This document shows, one piece after another, positions 1 to 11,800 of a DNA stretch of 64,000 nt. A program made the translations under genes and the position numbers. This DNA is from Sophora flavescens (taxonomy: Eukaryota; Streptophyta; Magnoliopsida; Fabales; Fabaceae), in assembly GCA_030762895.1 (NCBI GenBank), contig CM061062.1, positions 134,895,104 to 134,959,103 of the forward strand. Direction: 5' to 3'. The first letter of the stretch is position 1. Each line of letters opens with the position of its first letter. Below the pieces are notes generated by a model. That model ran no database searches. It had not been told where the DNA came from and was given only the letters and a program-made list of their open reading frames with translations.

Positions 1-1014
1 TCCAAAGACATTTGGAACAGACTAGAAGAAATATATGATGAAGATGTTGTCAAAGAAACATATGAAGAAAGATCAGTTAACAATGTTGACAAGCTTTCCA
101 TCTTCAAGTATACCAACAGATGAACAATATCAAAATGATGATGAAGATGAAGAAGTTTTTGAAGCAACCAGAAAGATGACAAGATTCTAGAACAAAATAA
201 GAGCTAAGAAAGCAGCAATCAGCTGGTGACAAGATGCCACCACTCAAAAAGATGATCACTTGGGAAGATCTGGACAAAGAATCAGATGAAGAGTTTAAAT
301 GTTTACTTGGAGACACTGACTCAAATTATAAGGTAAATTCTGAATTTGAGGATTTACAAGATGTCTATCATGAGCTTCTCAGTGAATCCAACTGTATTCT
401 TGATAAGTTCAAAGAATTTAATAAAAAGTATGCGAAGCTCACTAAGGAGCGTGAACAGAAAAATCTTGATATTAATGAAGTAGTCAAGAGAAAACAGAAA
501 GCTTATAGTAGAAATGCTCAGAGCTGAGATCAGTACTGAAACACCACCATCTGAAGAAGTCTTGAAACTTCAACAGAAAGTGGAAGAGCTCACTAATGAT
601 CTCTCTAGATTTGTCATTGGCAAGAACAACCTGATGAAACTTCTAGGAAGTCAAAGGTCTAGTTTTGACAAAACTGGCATTGGATACATTGAAGAGAATC
701 ATGATAAAGTATCCAATAAACTCTCAGATAAATTGAAATTTACTAATAAATATTCCTTTGAAACATCATGTACATTTTGTGGTAAATCCACACATATCAC
801 GTCCAAGTGCTTTCACAAGAGGAAAGCCAAGTCTTCACAGACTAAAACAACTAATGGGAAAGGACCCGAAAAGGTATGGGTACCAAAACACCTTTTAATT
901 CCTCTTGCAGATTTTTTGAGTAGAACAAAGAAGACACTTATAATAGAAGTTGGAAAATGGACTCTCACTACTCACAATCATAAAAGAGTATGTATTTCAA
1001 AGCCTCCAATTTAA
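1..1014 (+). pseudogene. Gag remnant of a Sirevirus-like Ty1/copia element
   Basis: Gag is the capsid/nucleocapsid protein of a copia retrotransposon. The window opens inside it: residues SKDIWNRLEEIYDED resemble the UBN2-type gag region. The reading then changes frame and is broken before 234. Two overlapping open stretches (234-527 and 514-1014) carry a charged coiled-coil-like region. A CCHC zinc knuckle follows at about 769-810 (C-x2-C-x4-H-x4-C), then a basic stretch and the motif KVWVPKH, which in Sirevirus-like elements lies between gag and pol. No protease, integrase or reverse transcriptase follows; a spacer and an env-like ORF come next. It belongs to the same element as the env-like ORF and the 3' LTR at 25-26.9 kb. 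Family assignment is from motif memory; the gag identity is firm. Confidence 0.75.
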
Positions 1015-1421
1015 GCAAGAACACCTCAGAGAGAAAGAGATACAATAAAAGAGGTCAGTGATTTATTGAGACAAATCACTTACAAGTAAGTTTTCAAAAA
1101 CATATCTTAATATTTTTATGTATGAATATTTGTATGATGTGTCTGTTTGTTTAAAACCCGTCTGATATGACGTGGACCCTCTTAAATACTGAGAAAGACA
1201 TAATTAATTTCAAAATTCACGAAGGATTAAGTGGGAAGTTAACGAGAAAATGTTTCGCTCCCTTCGGCTAGTTTCTCTCTTCGCATGTCAGTGTCATAAA
1301 TGCTAAGTGCTTTTTGTAAACCTCTCCCTCATACACAACCTTTTACCTTCAGACTCCTCTCTCTCTAAAGTTCTCACCTTTTCATTTTCAAAACCTAATC
1401 TCTCTTCGTCTTCCTACCCAA
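1015..1421 (+). other. Non-coding spacer where pol would be expected
   Basis: There is no coding signal here. The stretch is CT-rich towards its 3' end, like the 5' leader of the env-like ORF that starts at 1422. In an autonomous copia element the pol region would lie between gag and this leader, so its absence means either an internal deletion or a non-autonomous, gag-plus-env-like derivative. Confidence 0.5.
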
Positions 1422-2907
1422 ATGGCTTCCAGAAAGACTATAAAACCTTCTGTTGTACCTAATATGGAAGAATCCGAAGCAAAGAAGATAGCCATCGAGC
1501 ACATAGTTGAGTTTTAAAAGATAAAAGATGCCGATTTGGATGTTTTCCCAGAACTAGAGTACGCGGGATGGATGAACTTATTTCCTAACAGAGAGAATGT
1601 CTACCCTCACATCGTCAAAGAGTTTTGGAAGAACTCTGCTTCGTCATGACATACACACTTGTTCAGTGTTGTTGGAAATGTGAACGTGCTAAGGCACTGG
1701 TTCGACATCTTTGACATTATTAAAGCAATGGGTTGTGCTAGAGAAGGAATCGGTCTGTCAGAAGATTTGGAAGAACAGGAAAACAAGGAAGATGTCAGCC
1801 GTACTCTGTTTGGAGATCGGCTTGTAGATAGCAAGTTTGTTCGCTATCTGATACCCAAAGCAAGGTTTCCACATTTACTTCTAACCAGGTGTGTCACTCC
1901 AAGAAAAGGTTCTGTGAACACTATCTCCATAATGGATAAGTTTGCTCTACATTATCTTCTACAGATCAAGAAAGTTGATATAAATGACCTAATATTTAAC
2001 CATATGCTTAAGATAGTAAGTGGAACCAAGACATGCTATCCATATACTATGTTGTTAACTAGGTTGGTCAAAAACAAAGGAAATGTCTTGAATTCTAAAG
2101 TCTTGAACCAAATCCCTGTTGTGTTTGTAGCAACTCTTAGGGAGTTAGGAATGAAAACTGAAGTAGGAAATGATTTCATTACTAACCCTAGGAACTCTAT
2201 GAACCCTGTTGATGAAACTGATGATGAAAGGATCCATGAGGATTCTGATGACAACAAGCCCATTGCTTGTATTCTGAAAAGAAAAAGTAAGAAAGTGTCT
2301 CTGGTGGAAAGTAAGAAAAAGAAAAGATTGAGGAAATCGAAAACTGAAGAAACCCCGGTTCTTTTGAACAAATCTGTTACTGGGTTAGTTGCTAGTTTGT
2401 CTAAATGTTTTAATTAAAATAAAAGAGTGAAAAGAAAGAGGAAAGGAAGAAAGAATGATCAAGAGGAAGGTAGATTAAGCAAAGGAATAAGGATCAACGA
2501 ACCAAGGCAGGATGAAGAAATGGTTCAGAGAATGCAGGTAGAAGAACAAGAAGAAGAACAAGAAACTCATGTAGTTGAAGAATAACTGAGGAAGAAAGAA
2601 AAAAGAAAGATGAAAGAGTTTGAAGAAAACTGGAACGAATACAAGTTTGGATGGTGTGCCAAGTACAGGCCTGACCAAGACATATCTCCCCAACCTATTA
2701 AGATTGTTGAAGGAATCCCCTTAGAAGCTCTACAAGCTCTTGAAGCTTTGAAGAAACCAGTGAAGGCAAGGAAATTTATCGCAAATGATACTCATGTCCT
2801 TATCCCAAGATTTTGCTTGGAGGATGATCAGAGGATAGATCTCAAGAAAAAGGTTGATGAGAACATATGCACTCCAAGAGATGTAACTGTGTATCTTGAG
2901 GACGAAA
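1422..2907 (+). pseudogene. Env-like ORF of the Sirevirus-like element, N-terminal part, split by a copia insertion
   Basis: Starting at the ATG at 1422 (MASRKTIKPS), one frame runs to 2907 with only four in-frame stops (1515, 1647, 2415 and 2583) and no frameshift. Recognisable stretches are YAGWMNLFPNRENVYP near the start and a middle region around FALHYLLQIKKVD. Both resemble proteins annotated as envelope-like in legume Sirevirus-type elements. A lysine-rich acidic/basic segment follows at about 2270-2600, then a folded-looking C-terminal part. The frame is cut at 2907 by the 5' LTR of another copia element and resumes at 23478. I see no convincing transmembrane segment in this part. The role of such ORFs is unknown; 'env-like' reflects their position, not demonstrated function. 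Confidence 0.6.
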
Positions 2908-2995
2908 TGTTGGTGTAAGCCCTAGAGGCCAATCTATTTTGAATAGATTATTATTTGTATCATGAATTTAGTGAATTATTTGACATATGAATAAG

Positions 2996-4200
2996 GCATT
3001 GGCGGGACTCCGGCAAGTGTACCGGATTCGTCGTCAAGTAATAAAAATATCGATCCCACAGAGACTGTGATCTCAAATAACAACTAATTATTAAACCAAT
3101 TAAACTGGACTATATAAAAAGAGATTTTGAAAAGATTTGATTTTTGAAATAAGAGTTAACTAGAAAATCAGATATTTAAGAATGCAATCAATTAAAAGAG
3201 GAAAGTAAATCAATCAGGGGTTTTTCAAATCTAAAGAGATTCCTAGGAATTGGGTTACCAACAAGATTGTTCAGGTTACCAAATTGACTACCCCTTGTTA
3301 ATTATCAAAATTTGCTTTGAAGGCGAATTTATCTTAAATAAGTTAATTCTCCCTCTCGGGTTACAAAAACCGTGCCCAATTAAACCAACCCCTACTCTCA
3401 TGGTAATTGAATTTAAATCGAACCCTTTAAGTTCTGTGACAATTCGTGAGCCCTCGAAGGACCGCTTCTAACTCTCGTGATTTAAGTCCTAAGTTTGATT
3501 CCTATAGATCCAATTCCTAAGTTCCCCGCTAGGTTCCTCCTTAGAGTATCTATGACATGCAAATAAGTGCGCACCAGATTCACAAGTAATTCATGCGATA
3601 GAAACCAAATCGAAAGCGAAATCGAAATTAACAAAGGGAAAACATCAATTCATAACATAAAACAGATCTTGGGCATAGCCCCAATCCCTAGAAATAAAAC
3701 TACTACTCAAGCATGGCCATGGTCATGGCAAGCTTGATTAACAAAAACATGAATGACAACCTAAGAGAGGAGAAGAAGAAGAAGAAGAAGAAGAATCCTA
3801 AATTTGCCTAAGGGTAGAAGCCCAAGAGTCCCCTACAAGTCTCTCCAAATCTCTCCAAAATCCCCCTATTTTCGAGCCTAAGTGCTCTATTTATATATTA
3901 GGGTAACTTGAATCCCAAGCAATCATAATTTCAGATCAAATCAGTTTCTAAAGATCCATATATTGCACGTCACGGTCGTGATGGTCGTCACGGCTTGGCC
4001 GTGACAGATTCTGCCTTGGAGGTTGCTTCACTGATTGGTCTATCACGACCGTGATCACCATCACGGCTAGGCCGTGATCAGTTCTGCCTGTGAGGGTCTG
4101 GTTCAGTTGGCATGTCACGGCCATGATGGACATCACGGGCTGGCCGTGACCAGTTCTGACTTTTTCATTCTTTCTTTTCAGCTCTACTCGATCATGGTCG
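2996..4200 (-). mobile_element. Truncated gypsy (Athila-lineage) LTR in antisense, inside the copia LTR
   Basis: The reverse complement matches the 3' part of the gypsy LTR at about 17935-19095. Shared features are the TACTTGACGACGAATCC end, the TTGGGGCTATGCCCAAGATC stretch and the TCACGGCCGTGA-type palindromes at 3967-4160. The first roughly 250 bp of the LTR are absent; the break lies within the palindrome array at 4200. A (GAA)n run occupies 3769-3794. No target-site duplication can be recognised. It is more diverged from 17678-19095 than that LTR is from its own partner, so it is probably an older copy. Confidence 0.8.
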
Positions 4201-5040
4201 TGTGAGTAGACTGATGACCACATCTCATGGGTCATGGATATGTGATATCAAGTCGGCACTTAGGTATAAATATTAGGAGTAATAGTTATACCGGATTACC
4301 CACTATGAGAATACTTCATAATAGTTATCTAAGTGTCATAAGTATTCTCATGGCGTCCATAGTGGAGTAGTCCTTCGACTTGAAGTCACTACGATTTCTA
4401 CATGAGGAGTTGTAGGCTTTAATGCTATCAAACGTCACGCGTAACAAGGTGATCATAAATGTAGTTATTGGGCCTACAATAAATCATGTTGAGGAGTGTG
4501 AGTGATGTAGACAGGATTCGTCCTCTCTACATAACATGGTTAATGTCTTGGGCCCCTCGATAGAGTGAGACGTGAAATATGCGTGGTCACGCGAAAGTGA
4601 GTCAATATGATATTGGGCTCATTTGGGATTACACGTCTACTCGGGGATCGAAGAATAAATAATTGAACATGAAAATGATGACACTCCTATGCCTTGTGTT
4701 CAATTAATATATATGAATGAAGGGACCTTTACTACACGGTAAATTTTGGTCGCGATAAGGCTAAAATCGGATCACTGATACTCTCTCTAATTGGGTAGTA
4801 ATGATGCATTGCTAGATGCCTCTCATTATTTATAATATTTAATATTATAATTAATATTTGATATTATTATAATATTTAATATTATTGTCAACTTAGTGGG
4901 AGCCTATAGGGTCACACGCATAGAGCAAATGCGGAGCAGTTATATTGATTAAATATGATTTAATTAATATAAGGACAATTGGGCTTATAGTGTACAAAGT
5001 CCAATAGGGTAAGCAGTTAGGTTAATGGGAGCTGCCAACT

Positions 5041-5048
5041 TATAAATA
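5041..5048 (+). promoter_or_regulatory. TATA box of copia 5' LTR
   Basis: TATAAATA in the same context as the copy at 23242-23249 in the 3' LTR. This is a typical LTR core promoter, with transcription expected to start some 25-35 bp downstream. Confidence 0.6.
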
Positions 5049-5330
5049 GAAGTGATCTCCCTTCTAACCTTGTCTTGCTAACTGTGCCTCCCCGTAGCTA
5101 GCCGTCAGCTAGCACAAGACGCATAGCTCCGATGCCCATTTGCTCGCGTAGACTGAGTAGAGGTGCCGCTCCTTCGTGACACTAGTGATCCAACTGAAAA
5201 GCACGTTTCAAGATGTAAACATAATAGCCTTTTGTGTGATTCATGTTTGTAATGGGCGATCAATGAGAATGGTTTTCTTCCGTCTTGAGATATGGTTTTA
5301 AAAGAGGATTATCTCATGAAAACATAACAG

Positions 5331-5342
5331 TAGTATCAGAGC
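5331..5342 (+). other. Copia primer binding site (initiator Met tRNA type)
   Basis: TAGTATCAGAGC differs by one base from the canonical TGGTATCAGAGC complementary to the 3' end of initiator methionine tRNA. It lies 2 bp after the end of the 5' LTR, which fixes the LTR boundary and the plus orientation of this copia element. Confidence 0.85.
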
Positions 5343-5954
5343 ATATGGTCGTAATTACCACGAGTCCCTGTGTGTTTGTTTGCCTTGTTTGATAACATGA
5401 TTTTTATTTTTTACTTTTGAATATGATTCAATTGGATATATGTTATCTTTTGTGAGCCCATGTTTGTTCTTGTTTAATATATATGTATGCTTTTTTGAAA
5501 CTGGCATTCAATCTCTTTTGAAAAATCAAAAGTGAGTTTCACGGTGCGAAATTCATGTCCAGTACGTCACTTTGCGCTCATGTCTCTGTACATGTAGTTT
5601 TCAAATTATTCAATTTTATCAATTTAAAATTGTTTAAAAGGTAAGGATCAATGTTTCATTCAAAAAGAAAATTGAAATCACGCAAGGAATTTTGAATTTG
5701 ATTCAAGAATGATTTCTTTCAAAAGTATTTCACTTTAGTCAATAGCCTGATTCGTGAAATCAGTTATTAGATTTCAAAAGATTATTAATAATGATAATAA
5801 TAAAGGTTATTATTATTATTTATTTAATAACATTATTTTCCTGATAGGATCCGTGAATGACTAGTCCATTATTTTCTGAGCTTTTGAATTACTGTGCAAT
5901 TTAATTTACAATCAATATGGAGTTATGGACATATGCGTGTTGTGCGTGAATGGA
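5343..5954 (+). other. Copia untranslated leader
   Basis: AT-rich sequence after the PBS with no sustained coding frame. It is the leader of the copia element. The gag start would follow, but it has been replaced or interrupted by the LINE and gypsy insertions; the element resumes only at 19096, near the zinc knuckle. Confidence 0.55.
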
Positions 5955-7867
5955 TTTTTTTTTTACTGAAAAAAAACTATTTCGTTTCAATGGAAATTGT
6001 TTCAGCAATACAAAAGATGATACTAATAAAAACATGGAAACTAATTAAAGATGTGACCGTCTTAACTAGCTTATGAATTATCACATTTGTTTGTTTCCTA
6101 ACAAACTTTATTCTAGAGTTAGGCAAGAAATGAAAAAGGTGCTTGCATACAAGTATAATGGCTCCAAATTCTGAGAAATCTTCCTTATCTTGGTTCATAC
6201 TATCCACCATGAGCTTGCTGTCCACCTCAAAGATAACGTTGGCCAGATTTAAGGATTTAATCCAGTTGAGAGCAGTGAATAAAGCCAAGGCCTCACCTTC
6301 TCTAACTTGGAGCAGAGGACTAGACCAAGACGACATTGCTAAGACAAACTCTCCAGCATGGTTCCTTAAGCAACAACCAGAACTGCTCACCTGCATATCA
6401 TGATGGAAGGCAGCGTCTATGTTGCACTTAAGGAAGGGAGGAGGGGGCTTAGACCACAAATGAAGACTAGGAGGGGGAAACTGCAGAACGCCCTCCCTAG
6501 AAACTCTAGCAACTTGCCATTTATGGAGGGATGGTTGAGCTCTAGAGACCACCGCAAAAGGATCCTCCATAACATTATCCCACACCATTATATTTCTCCT
6601 ACGCCAGAGACTCCAAAGCATCATGGCAAAGGATGCGTGTAAATCACTTTCCAGCGAGTCACATACCTGAAAAAAGAGATCCTTGAAACTATCAACCTGT
6701 AGAATGCGTCCCTCAATAACAGCCCACAGCCCAAGATGTTGCGCACTTTATAGGGAATTGGCAGGTTCCAAATTAAAAGCCAGTTACCATCAATTGCCTA
6801 GTCAAAAATATCAGTAAGATTATTCATGCAAAGTTGATAAGCACTCTTGACACTATAGGTTCCTGTACTTGAGGGCCACCACAAAATTCTATCCTTTTTA
6901 ATCATTGGAAGAAGAGGGACCCGAGAGATAGCCTCCACTGTTTCCGGAGGAAGGAAACTATGAAGCAGTTGATAATTCCAGCACTTTATACCAGGGAGCA
7001 AGAGGTCCTTCACAAGAGTATTAGCTAATTGAGGTTGAAAGGGACCAAAAAGATTTCTGCCATCATTATCATGAAGCCATGGATCCGACCAAATATTAAT
7101 AGAAGCACCATCACCCACACACCATCTAAGGCCTTCCTTAATCACCACTCGGGAACTCCAAATACTACGTCAAGTAAAATTAGGATTGTGCCCAAGATAG
7201 ACATCCAAAAAATTCCCTCTAGGAAAATATTTAGGTTTGAAGAGACGAGACAAAATAGCATCAGGGTTAGAAATAAACTTCCAACCTTGTTTCCTTAGCA
7301 ATGCAAGGTTAAACCCATTGAGGTGCCTGAAACCCATGCCTCCATATTTTTTTGTCATAGTGAGATTATCCCAAGTAAGCCAATGGATACCCTTCTGGTT
7401 ACTTCCACTCGAACCCCACCAGAACGAGTTCATCATTCTCTGAAGCTCTTCACACAAAGAAGCTGGAATCAAAAAGATACTCATATAAGAAGGAATAGCC
7501 TAAAGAAGAGATTTTATGAGAATCTCCTTACCTCCCTTAGATAAGAATTTACCATTCCAAGAGTTGATTCTTTTCCAAACACGACCTTTGAGATAAGTGA
7601 AAGTTGCTTTCCTTTTCCTACCAATCATCAAGGGCAGGCCTAAGTAATTACCGGTGCCTAAGCAATTCTGGATACCCAAAGCATTAGAGAGGTCAAGACA
7701 AACAGACTGGTCCATGTTCCTACTATAAAAAACTTCTGACTTTTGTAAGTTAATTACCTACCCATAAGCTTTCTCATAATCCGAGAGAATGCTCTTCATA
7801 ACCAACACTTTCGACAATTTTACAAGAAAGAAAAGGAAGCTGTCATCCGCAAACATGGCAATTAGCT
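5955..7867 (-). pseudogene. 5'-truncated LINE (RT C-terminus, zf-RVT, RNase H)
   Basis: On the minus strand, reading from 7867 downwards, the sequence starts exactly at the reverse-transcriptase catalytic motif (FADD, about 7858). It continues through LQKSEVFYS and the NYLGLPLMIGRK motif (about 7650), a thumb-like region, and the zf-RVT region (WWPSSTGTYSVKSAYQ, about 6850-6900). It ends with an RNase H domain (LKCNIDAAF to FEVDSKLMVDSMN, about 6190-6450). A run of T at 5955-5964 is the poly(A) tail seen in antisense. Endonuclease and N-terminal RT are missing, and stops and frameshifts separate the pieces. The right edge abuts the truncated gypsy LTR, so no target-site duplication is readable. 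Plant L1-type LINE is the secure call; the subfamily is not. Confidence 0.85.
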
Positions 7868-8706
7868 AATCACGGCCATCACGGCCTTAGGCAAAATTAG
7901 GATTTCTCTTCTTCTCCAATTTCTTCTTCTCTCTTAGGTTTTCTTTCATATTTTTGTTAATCAAGCTTGCTCTTAACATGGGAATGCTTGAGTAGTAGTT
8001 TTATTTCTGGGGATTGGGGCTATGCCCAAGATCTGTTATATGTTATGAATTGATATTTTTCCCTTTGTTAATTTCGATTTCGCTTTCGATTTGGTTTCTA
8101 TCGCATGAATTACTTGTGAATCTGGTGCACACTTATTTGCATGTCATAGATACTCTAAGGAGGAACCTAACGGTGAACTTAGGTATTGGATCTATAGGAA
8201 TCCAACTTAGGACTTAAATCACGAGAGTTAGAAGCGGTCCTTCGAGGGTTCACGAATTGTCACAAAGCTTAAAGGGTTAAATCTAAATTCAAGTACCACG
8301 AGAGTAGGGGTTGGTTTAATTGGGCACGGTTTTTGTAACCCGAGAGGGAGAATTAACTTATTGAGGATAAATTCGCCTTCAAAGCAATTTTGATAATTAA
8401 CAAGGGGTAGTCAATTTGGTAACTTGAACAATCTTGTTGGTAACCCAATTCCTAGGAATCTCTTTAGATTTGAAAAACCCCTAATTGATTTACTTTCCTA
8501 TTTTAATTGATTGCGTTCTTAAATATCTGATTTTCTAAGTTAATTCTTATTACAAAAATCAAATCTTTTCAAAATCCTTTTTTTTTATATAGTCTAGTTT
8601 AATTGATTTAATAATTAATTGTTATTTGAGATCACGGTTTCTGTGGGATCGATCTTTTTATTACTTGACGACGAATCCGGTACACTTGCCGGAATCCACG
8701 CCATCA
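7868..8706 (+). repeat. 5' LTR of the gypsy element, left part missing
   Basis: From TTAGGCAAAATTAGG (about 7885) to CGCCATCA (8706) it aligns with 18275-19095 at roughly 98% by eye (about 15-20 substitutions plus small indels). Left of this only a short remnant of the palindrome motif (ATCACGGCC twice, 7870-7887) remains. About 450 bp of LTR including the TATA box, and about 150 bp between the array and TTAGGC, are missing. This copy therefore lacks its promoter. Confidence 0.85.
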
Positions 8707-8712
8707 AGTATT

Positions 8713-8730
8713 TGGCGCCGTTGCCGGAGA
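8713..8730 (+). other. Gypsy primer binding site (tRNA-Asp type)
   Basis: TGGCGCCGTTGCCGGAGA lies 6 bp after the LTR. Athila-lineage elements use this sequence, complementary to the 3' end of tRNA-Asp, to start minus-strand DNA synthesis. Confidence 0.85.
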
Positions 8731-8866
8731 CTGTGCTTTCTTAAATCTCAATTTAATTTTTAAATTGATTTTTCTGGACTTTTTCTTTTTAATTTTTTTT
8801 TATAAAAAAAATATTTTTTTTCATTTATCTCTTTTTCTTTCTAGAGTATCTATCTCTCTCTTATAG

Positions 8867-11800
8867 GTGTTTTTCTCTTTTATGCAAAGATCCCTAAGTC
8901 TTGGAGACCTTATTGAAGTTGACCCCGAAATCGAAAGGACCTTTCATAGACGTAGGAGACTACAAAGAGAGAGGGAGAGGTTGATTCTCATTCCACTCAT
9001 GGCGATTCTACCAGATACCAAACCACTGAAGGACCACGCAGCCCCAAATGCTAGGGGTTTGCGAACTGGGATTGCTAGGCCAGAAATCGAGGCGGAGAAC
9101 TACACTATACCGCCTATGCTAATTAGCATGATTAGGTAACATCAATTCGGAGGATTACCCTCGGAAGACCCGACTGATCATGTGGAGACATTCTTGTAGT
9201 TCACCGATGCAATTAGAATTCATGGTGCCCCGATTGATGCTATACGCTTAAGGTTATTCCCCTCCTATCTGACTGAAAAGGCAAAAGCTTGGTTGAAGCA
9301 AGTGCCCGCTAATACGTTGTCAACTTGGGACCAACTGGAGCAGGCATTCTTGAAGAAATTCTTCCCTCCATCCAAGACTGCCTACCTACGAACTCAGCTC
9401 ACCGGCTTCTTCCAAAAGGATGAAGAATGCTTATCCGAAGCTTGGGATCACTACAAGGGATTGCTAGAGTCTTGCCCACATCATGGACTCGAGAGGTGGT
9501 TGTTAGTGCATACCTTCTACAACGGATTGGATTACTCTTTGAAGGTGTCACTTGACTCCGCAGCTGGTGGAGCCTTTATGAATACACCTCTGACTGAAGC
9601 ATTCAATATCATTGAAACCGTAGCCACCAACTACCACCAATGGGGTTCGGAAAGAGGTAATAACCCTAAAAAGCTTTCGGGGGGTAAGTTTGAAATGAAT
9701 AGCACTGATCTAATTATGTCTAAATTTGACTCATTGAATAAACGCTTTGATCAGTTTGAAAAGGCTAATGTGAGTTCAATAGGTGCTACTAATATTGTTT
9801 GTGAGATTTGTGGAATGCAGGGACATGACATAATGGAGTGCCCACGTGGTATAGCTCCTGGATCCGGTGCTTCGGGGGAACAAGTGAACTCTTGTCACCA
9901 CTTCTATGACACAAACCCGAAGTTGCCAAATTATGCTCCTCCATATTCTTACAACCAAGGAAGGAAGAATAGCCCTTACCTCTCCTACGGGAACTACAAC
10001 AACACGTTGAACCACGAATTCCAGGAAGGCCAAGGTAATAGGAAACCCACATCAGGGTATCCTCAGGTACAAAAGTCTAGACTTGAGTCTCTCTTGGAAA
10101 ATTTTGTTGAAACTCAAACAAAACAAAATGAAGAGTTTAGGCAACAAGGTAGGGCAGTCAATGAGGCAATAAAAGAGTTAGCATCTAAGGTAGATAACTT
10201 AGCCATCCATAGTAAGATGTTAGAGACTCAGATTTCCCAACAAGCTAGTGCATATACCAGAATTAAGGCTACGTTTCCAGGACAACCCGAAGTTAATCCC
10301 AATGAGCACTGTAATGCTATATACTTAAGGGATGATGAGCTTGGGGTAGTTGAGAAGGATGTGGAATGTGAGGAGGACATGAGCGAAGATGAAGAGATAG
10401 AGCCAAAGTATGTCCCTCCACCACCTTACCAACCCCCAATACCTTTCGCACAAAGGTTGGTCAAGAAAAAGCAAGTAGAAATAGAAACTGAGAGCTTAAT
10501 TGAGGAGCATGATGCCATGATAAACACTAATATGCCTCAAAAACTAAAAGATCCAGGAAGTTTCTCTATTGCTTGCGTAATTGGAGAGGTGAAAATAGAC
10601 CAAGCCTTATGTGACTTAGGGGCTAGTGCGAGTTTGATGCCGCTTACTATCTTTGAGAGGTTAGGAACCAAGGAATTGAGTCCATCCAATTCTCTTTACA
10701 ATTTACGGATGGCTCAACTAAAACTCCTCTAGGCATACTAGAGAATGTTCCCATAAAGGTAGGGAAAATTTTCATTCCTACCGATTTCATGGTGTTGGAT
10801 ATGAATGGGAATTCTAAATTCCCTATCATACTAGGAAGGCCTTTCTTGGCTACTGCAGGAGCAATTATTGATGTTAAAAATGGAAAATTGACTTTAACTG
10901 TGGGTGGTGATAAAGTTGAATTTGATTTAGCTAAATCTATTAAACACCCTTCTTTTGAAGACTCTTGTTGCAGCGTTGACTTAATGCACCTAGTGGTGAA
11001 AGAAGAATCCGCACAAGCTTGTGTTGATGACCCGTTAGAAATGTGTTTGATTGGTGGAGACTTAAATGCTCATGAAGGAGAAGTAAGGAATTATGCCCGC
11101 TTTCTGGAGGCTAGTCCAGAAATTTCTCCTAACAAAACAAAGAAAGAGAAACTTGAGTTGACACCAAAGAGTAAGGATCTGAAAGATGAAGAAGCCCCTA
11201 AGGTAGAACTAAAACCTCTTCCCTCCATATTGAGATATGAATTTCTCGGTCCTAACTCTTCCTATCCGATAATTGTGAATGCTAGCTTGAATGAGTTGGA
11301 AACTGAAAAATTACTTAGGGAGCTTAGAATGCATAGGAAAGTGATAGAATATACAATTGATGATATTAAAGGCATAAATCCTTCTATTTGTATGCATCGC
11401 ATTTTAATGGAAGATGAGCATAAACCGTCCATTGAGCATCAACGTAGGTTGAACCCTAATATGAAAGAAGTGGTTAAGAAAGAAGTGCTTAAGTTGTTAG
11501 ATGCGGGGGTTATTTATCCAATCTCCGATAGTGAATGGGTTAGTCCGGTGCATGTGGTTCCTAAGAAAGGAGGGATGACTGTTATTCAAAATGAAAATAA
11601 TGAACTAATCCCTACTATGACGGTAACCGGTTGGAGAATGTGCATCGATTATAGGAAGCTAAATAAGGCAACAAGGAAAGATCACTTCCCTCTCCCATTT
11701 ATTGATCAAATGCTTGAAAGGTTAGCTAGGCATTCATACTTTTGTTACTTGGATGGATATTCCGGTTTTCATCAAATTCCCATACATCCTAGTGATCAAG

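Larger units (their letters stand above)
2908..5329 (+). repeat. 5' LTR of a Ty1/copia element (interrupted)
   Basis: It begins TGTTGGTGTAAGCCC and ends AACATAACA, giving short inverted ends TGTT...AACA. It matches the 3' LTR at 22128-23477 along its length. At 2996 it is interrupted by a minus-strand gypsy LTR fragment that ends at about 4200. The copia LTR resumes at 4201 (TGTGAGTAGA), but about 186 bp present in the other LTR (22215-22400) are missing, so the event was not a clean insertion. A TATA-like box and a transcript-leader-like region lie at 5041-5200. The LTR is followed directly by a primer binding site. Confidence 0.85.

Noticed and set aside
3948..4235. 95-codon minus-strand frame
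   Set aside because: Lies wholly in the antisense gypsy LTR fragment and reads through its palindromes.
4840..4890. AT palindrome (TAATATTTAATATTA)
   Set aside because: Part of the copia LTR, repeated at 23030-23085; simple AT sequence without independent meaning.
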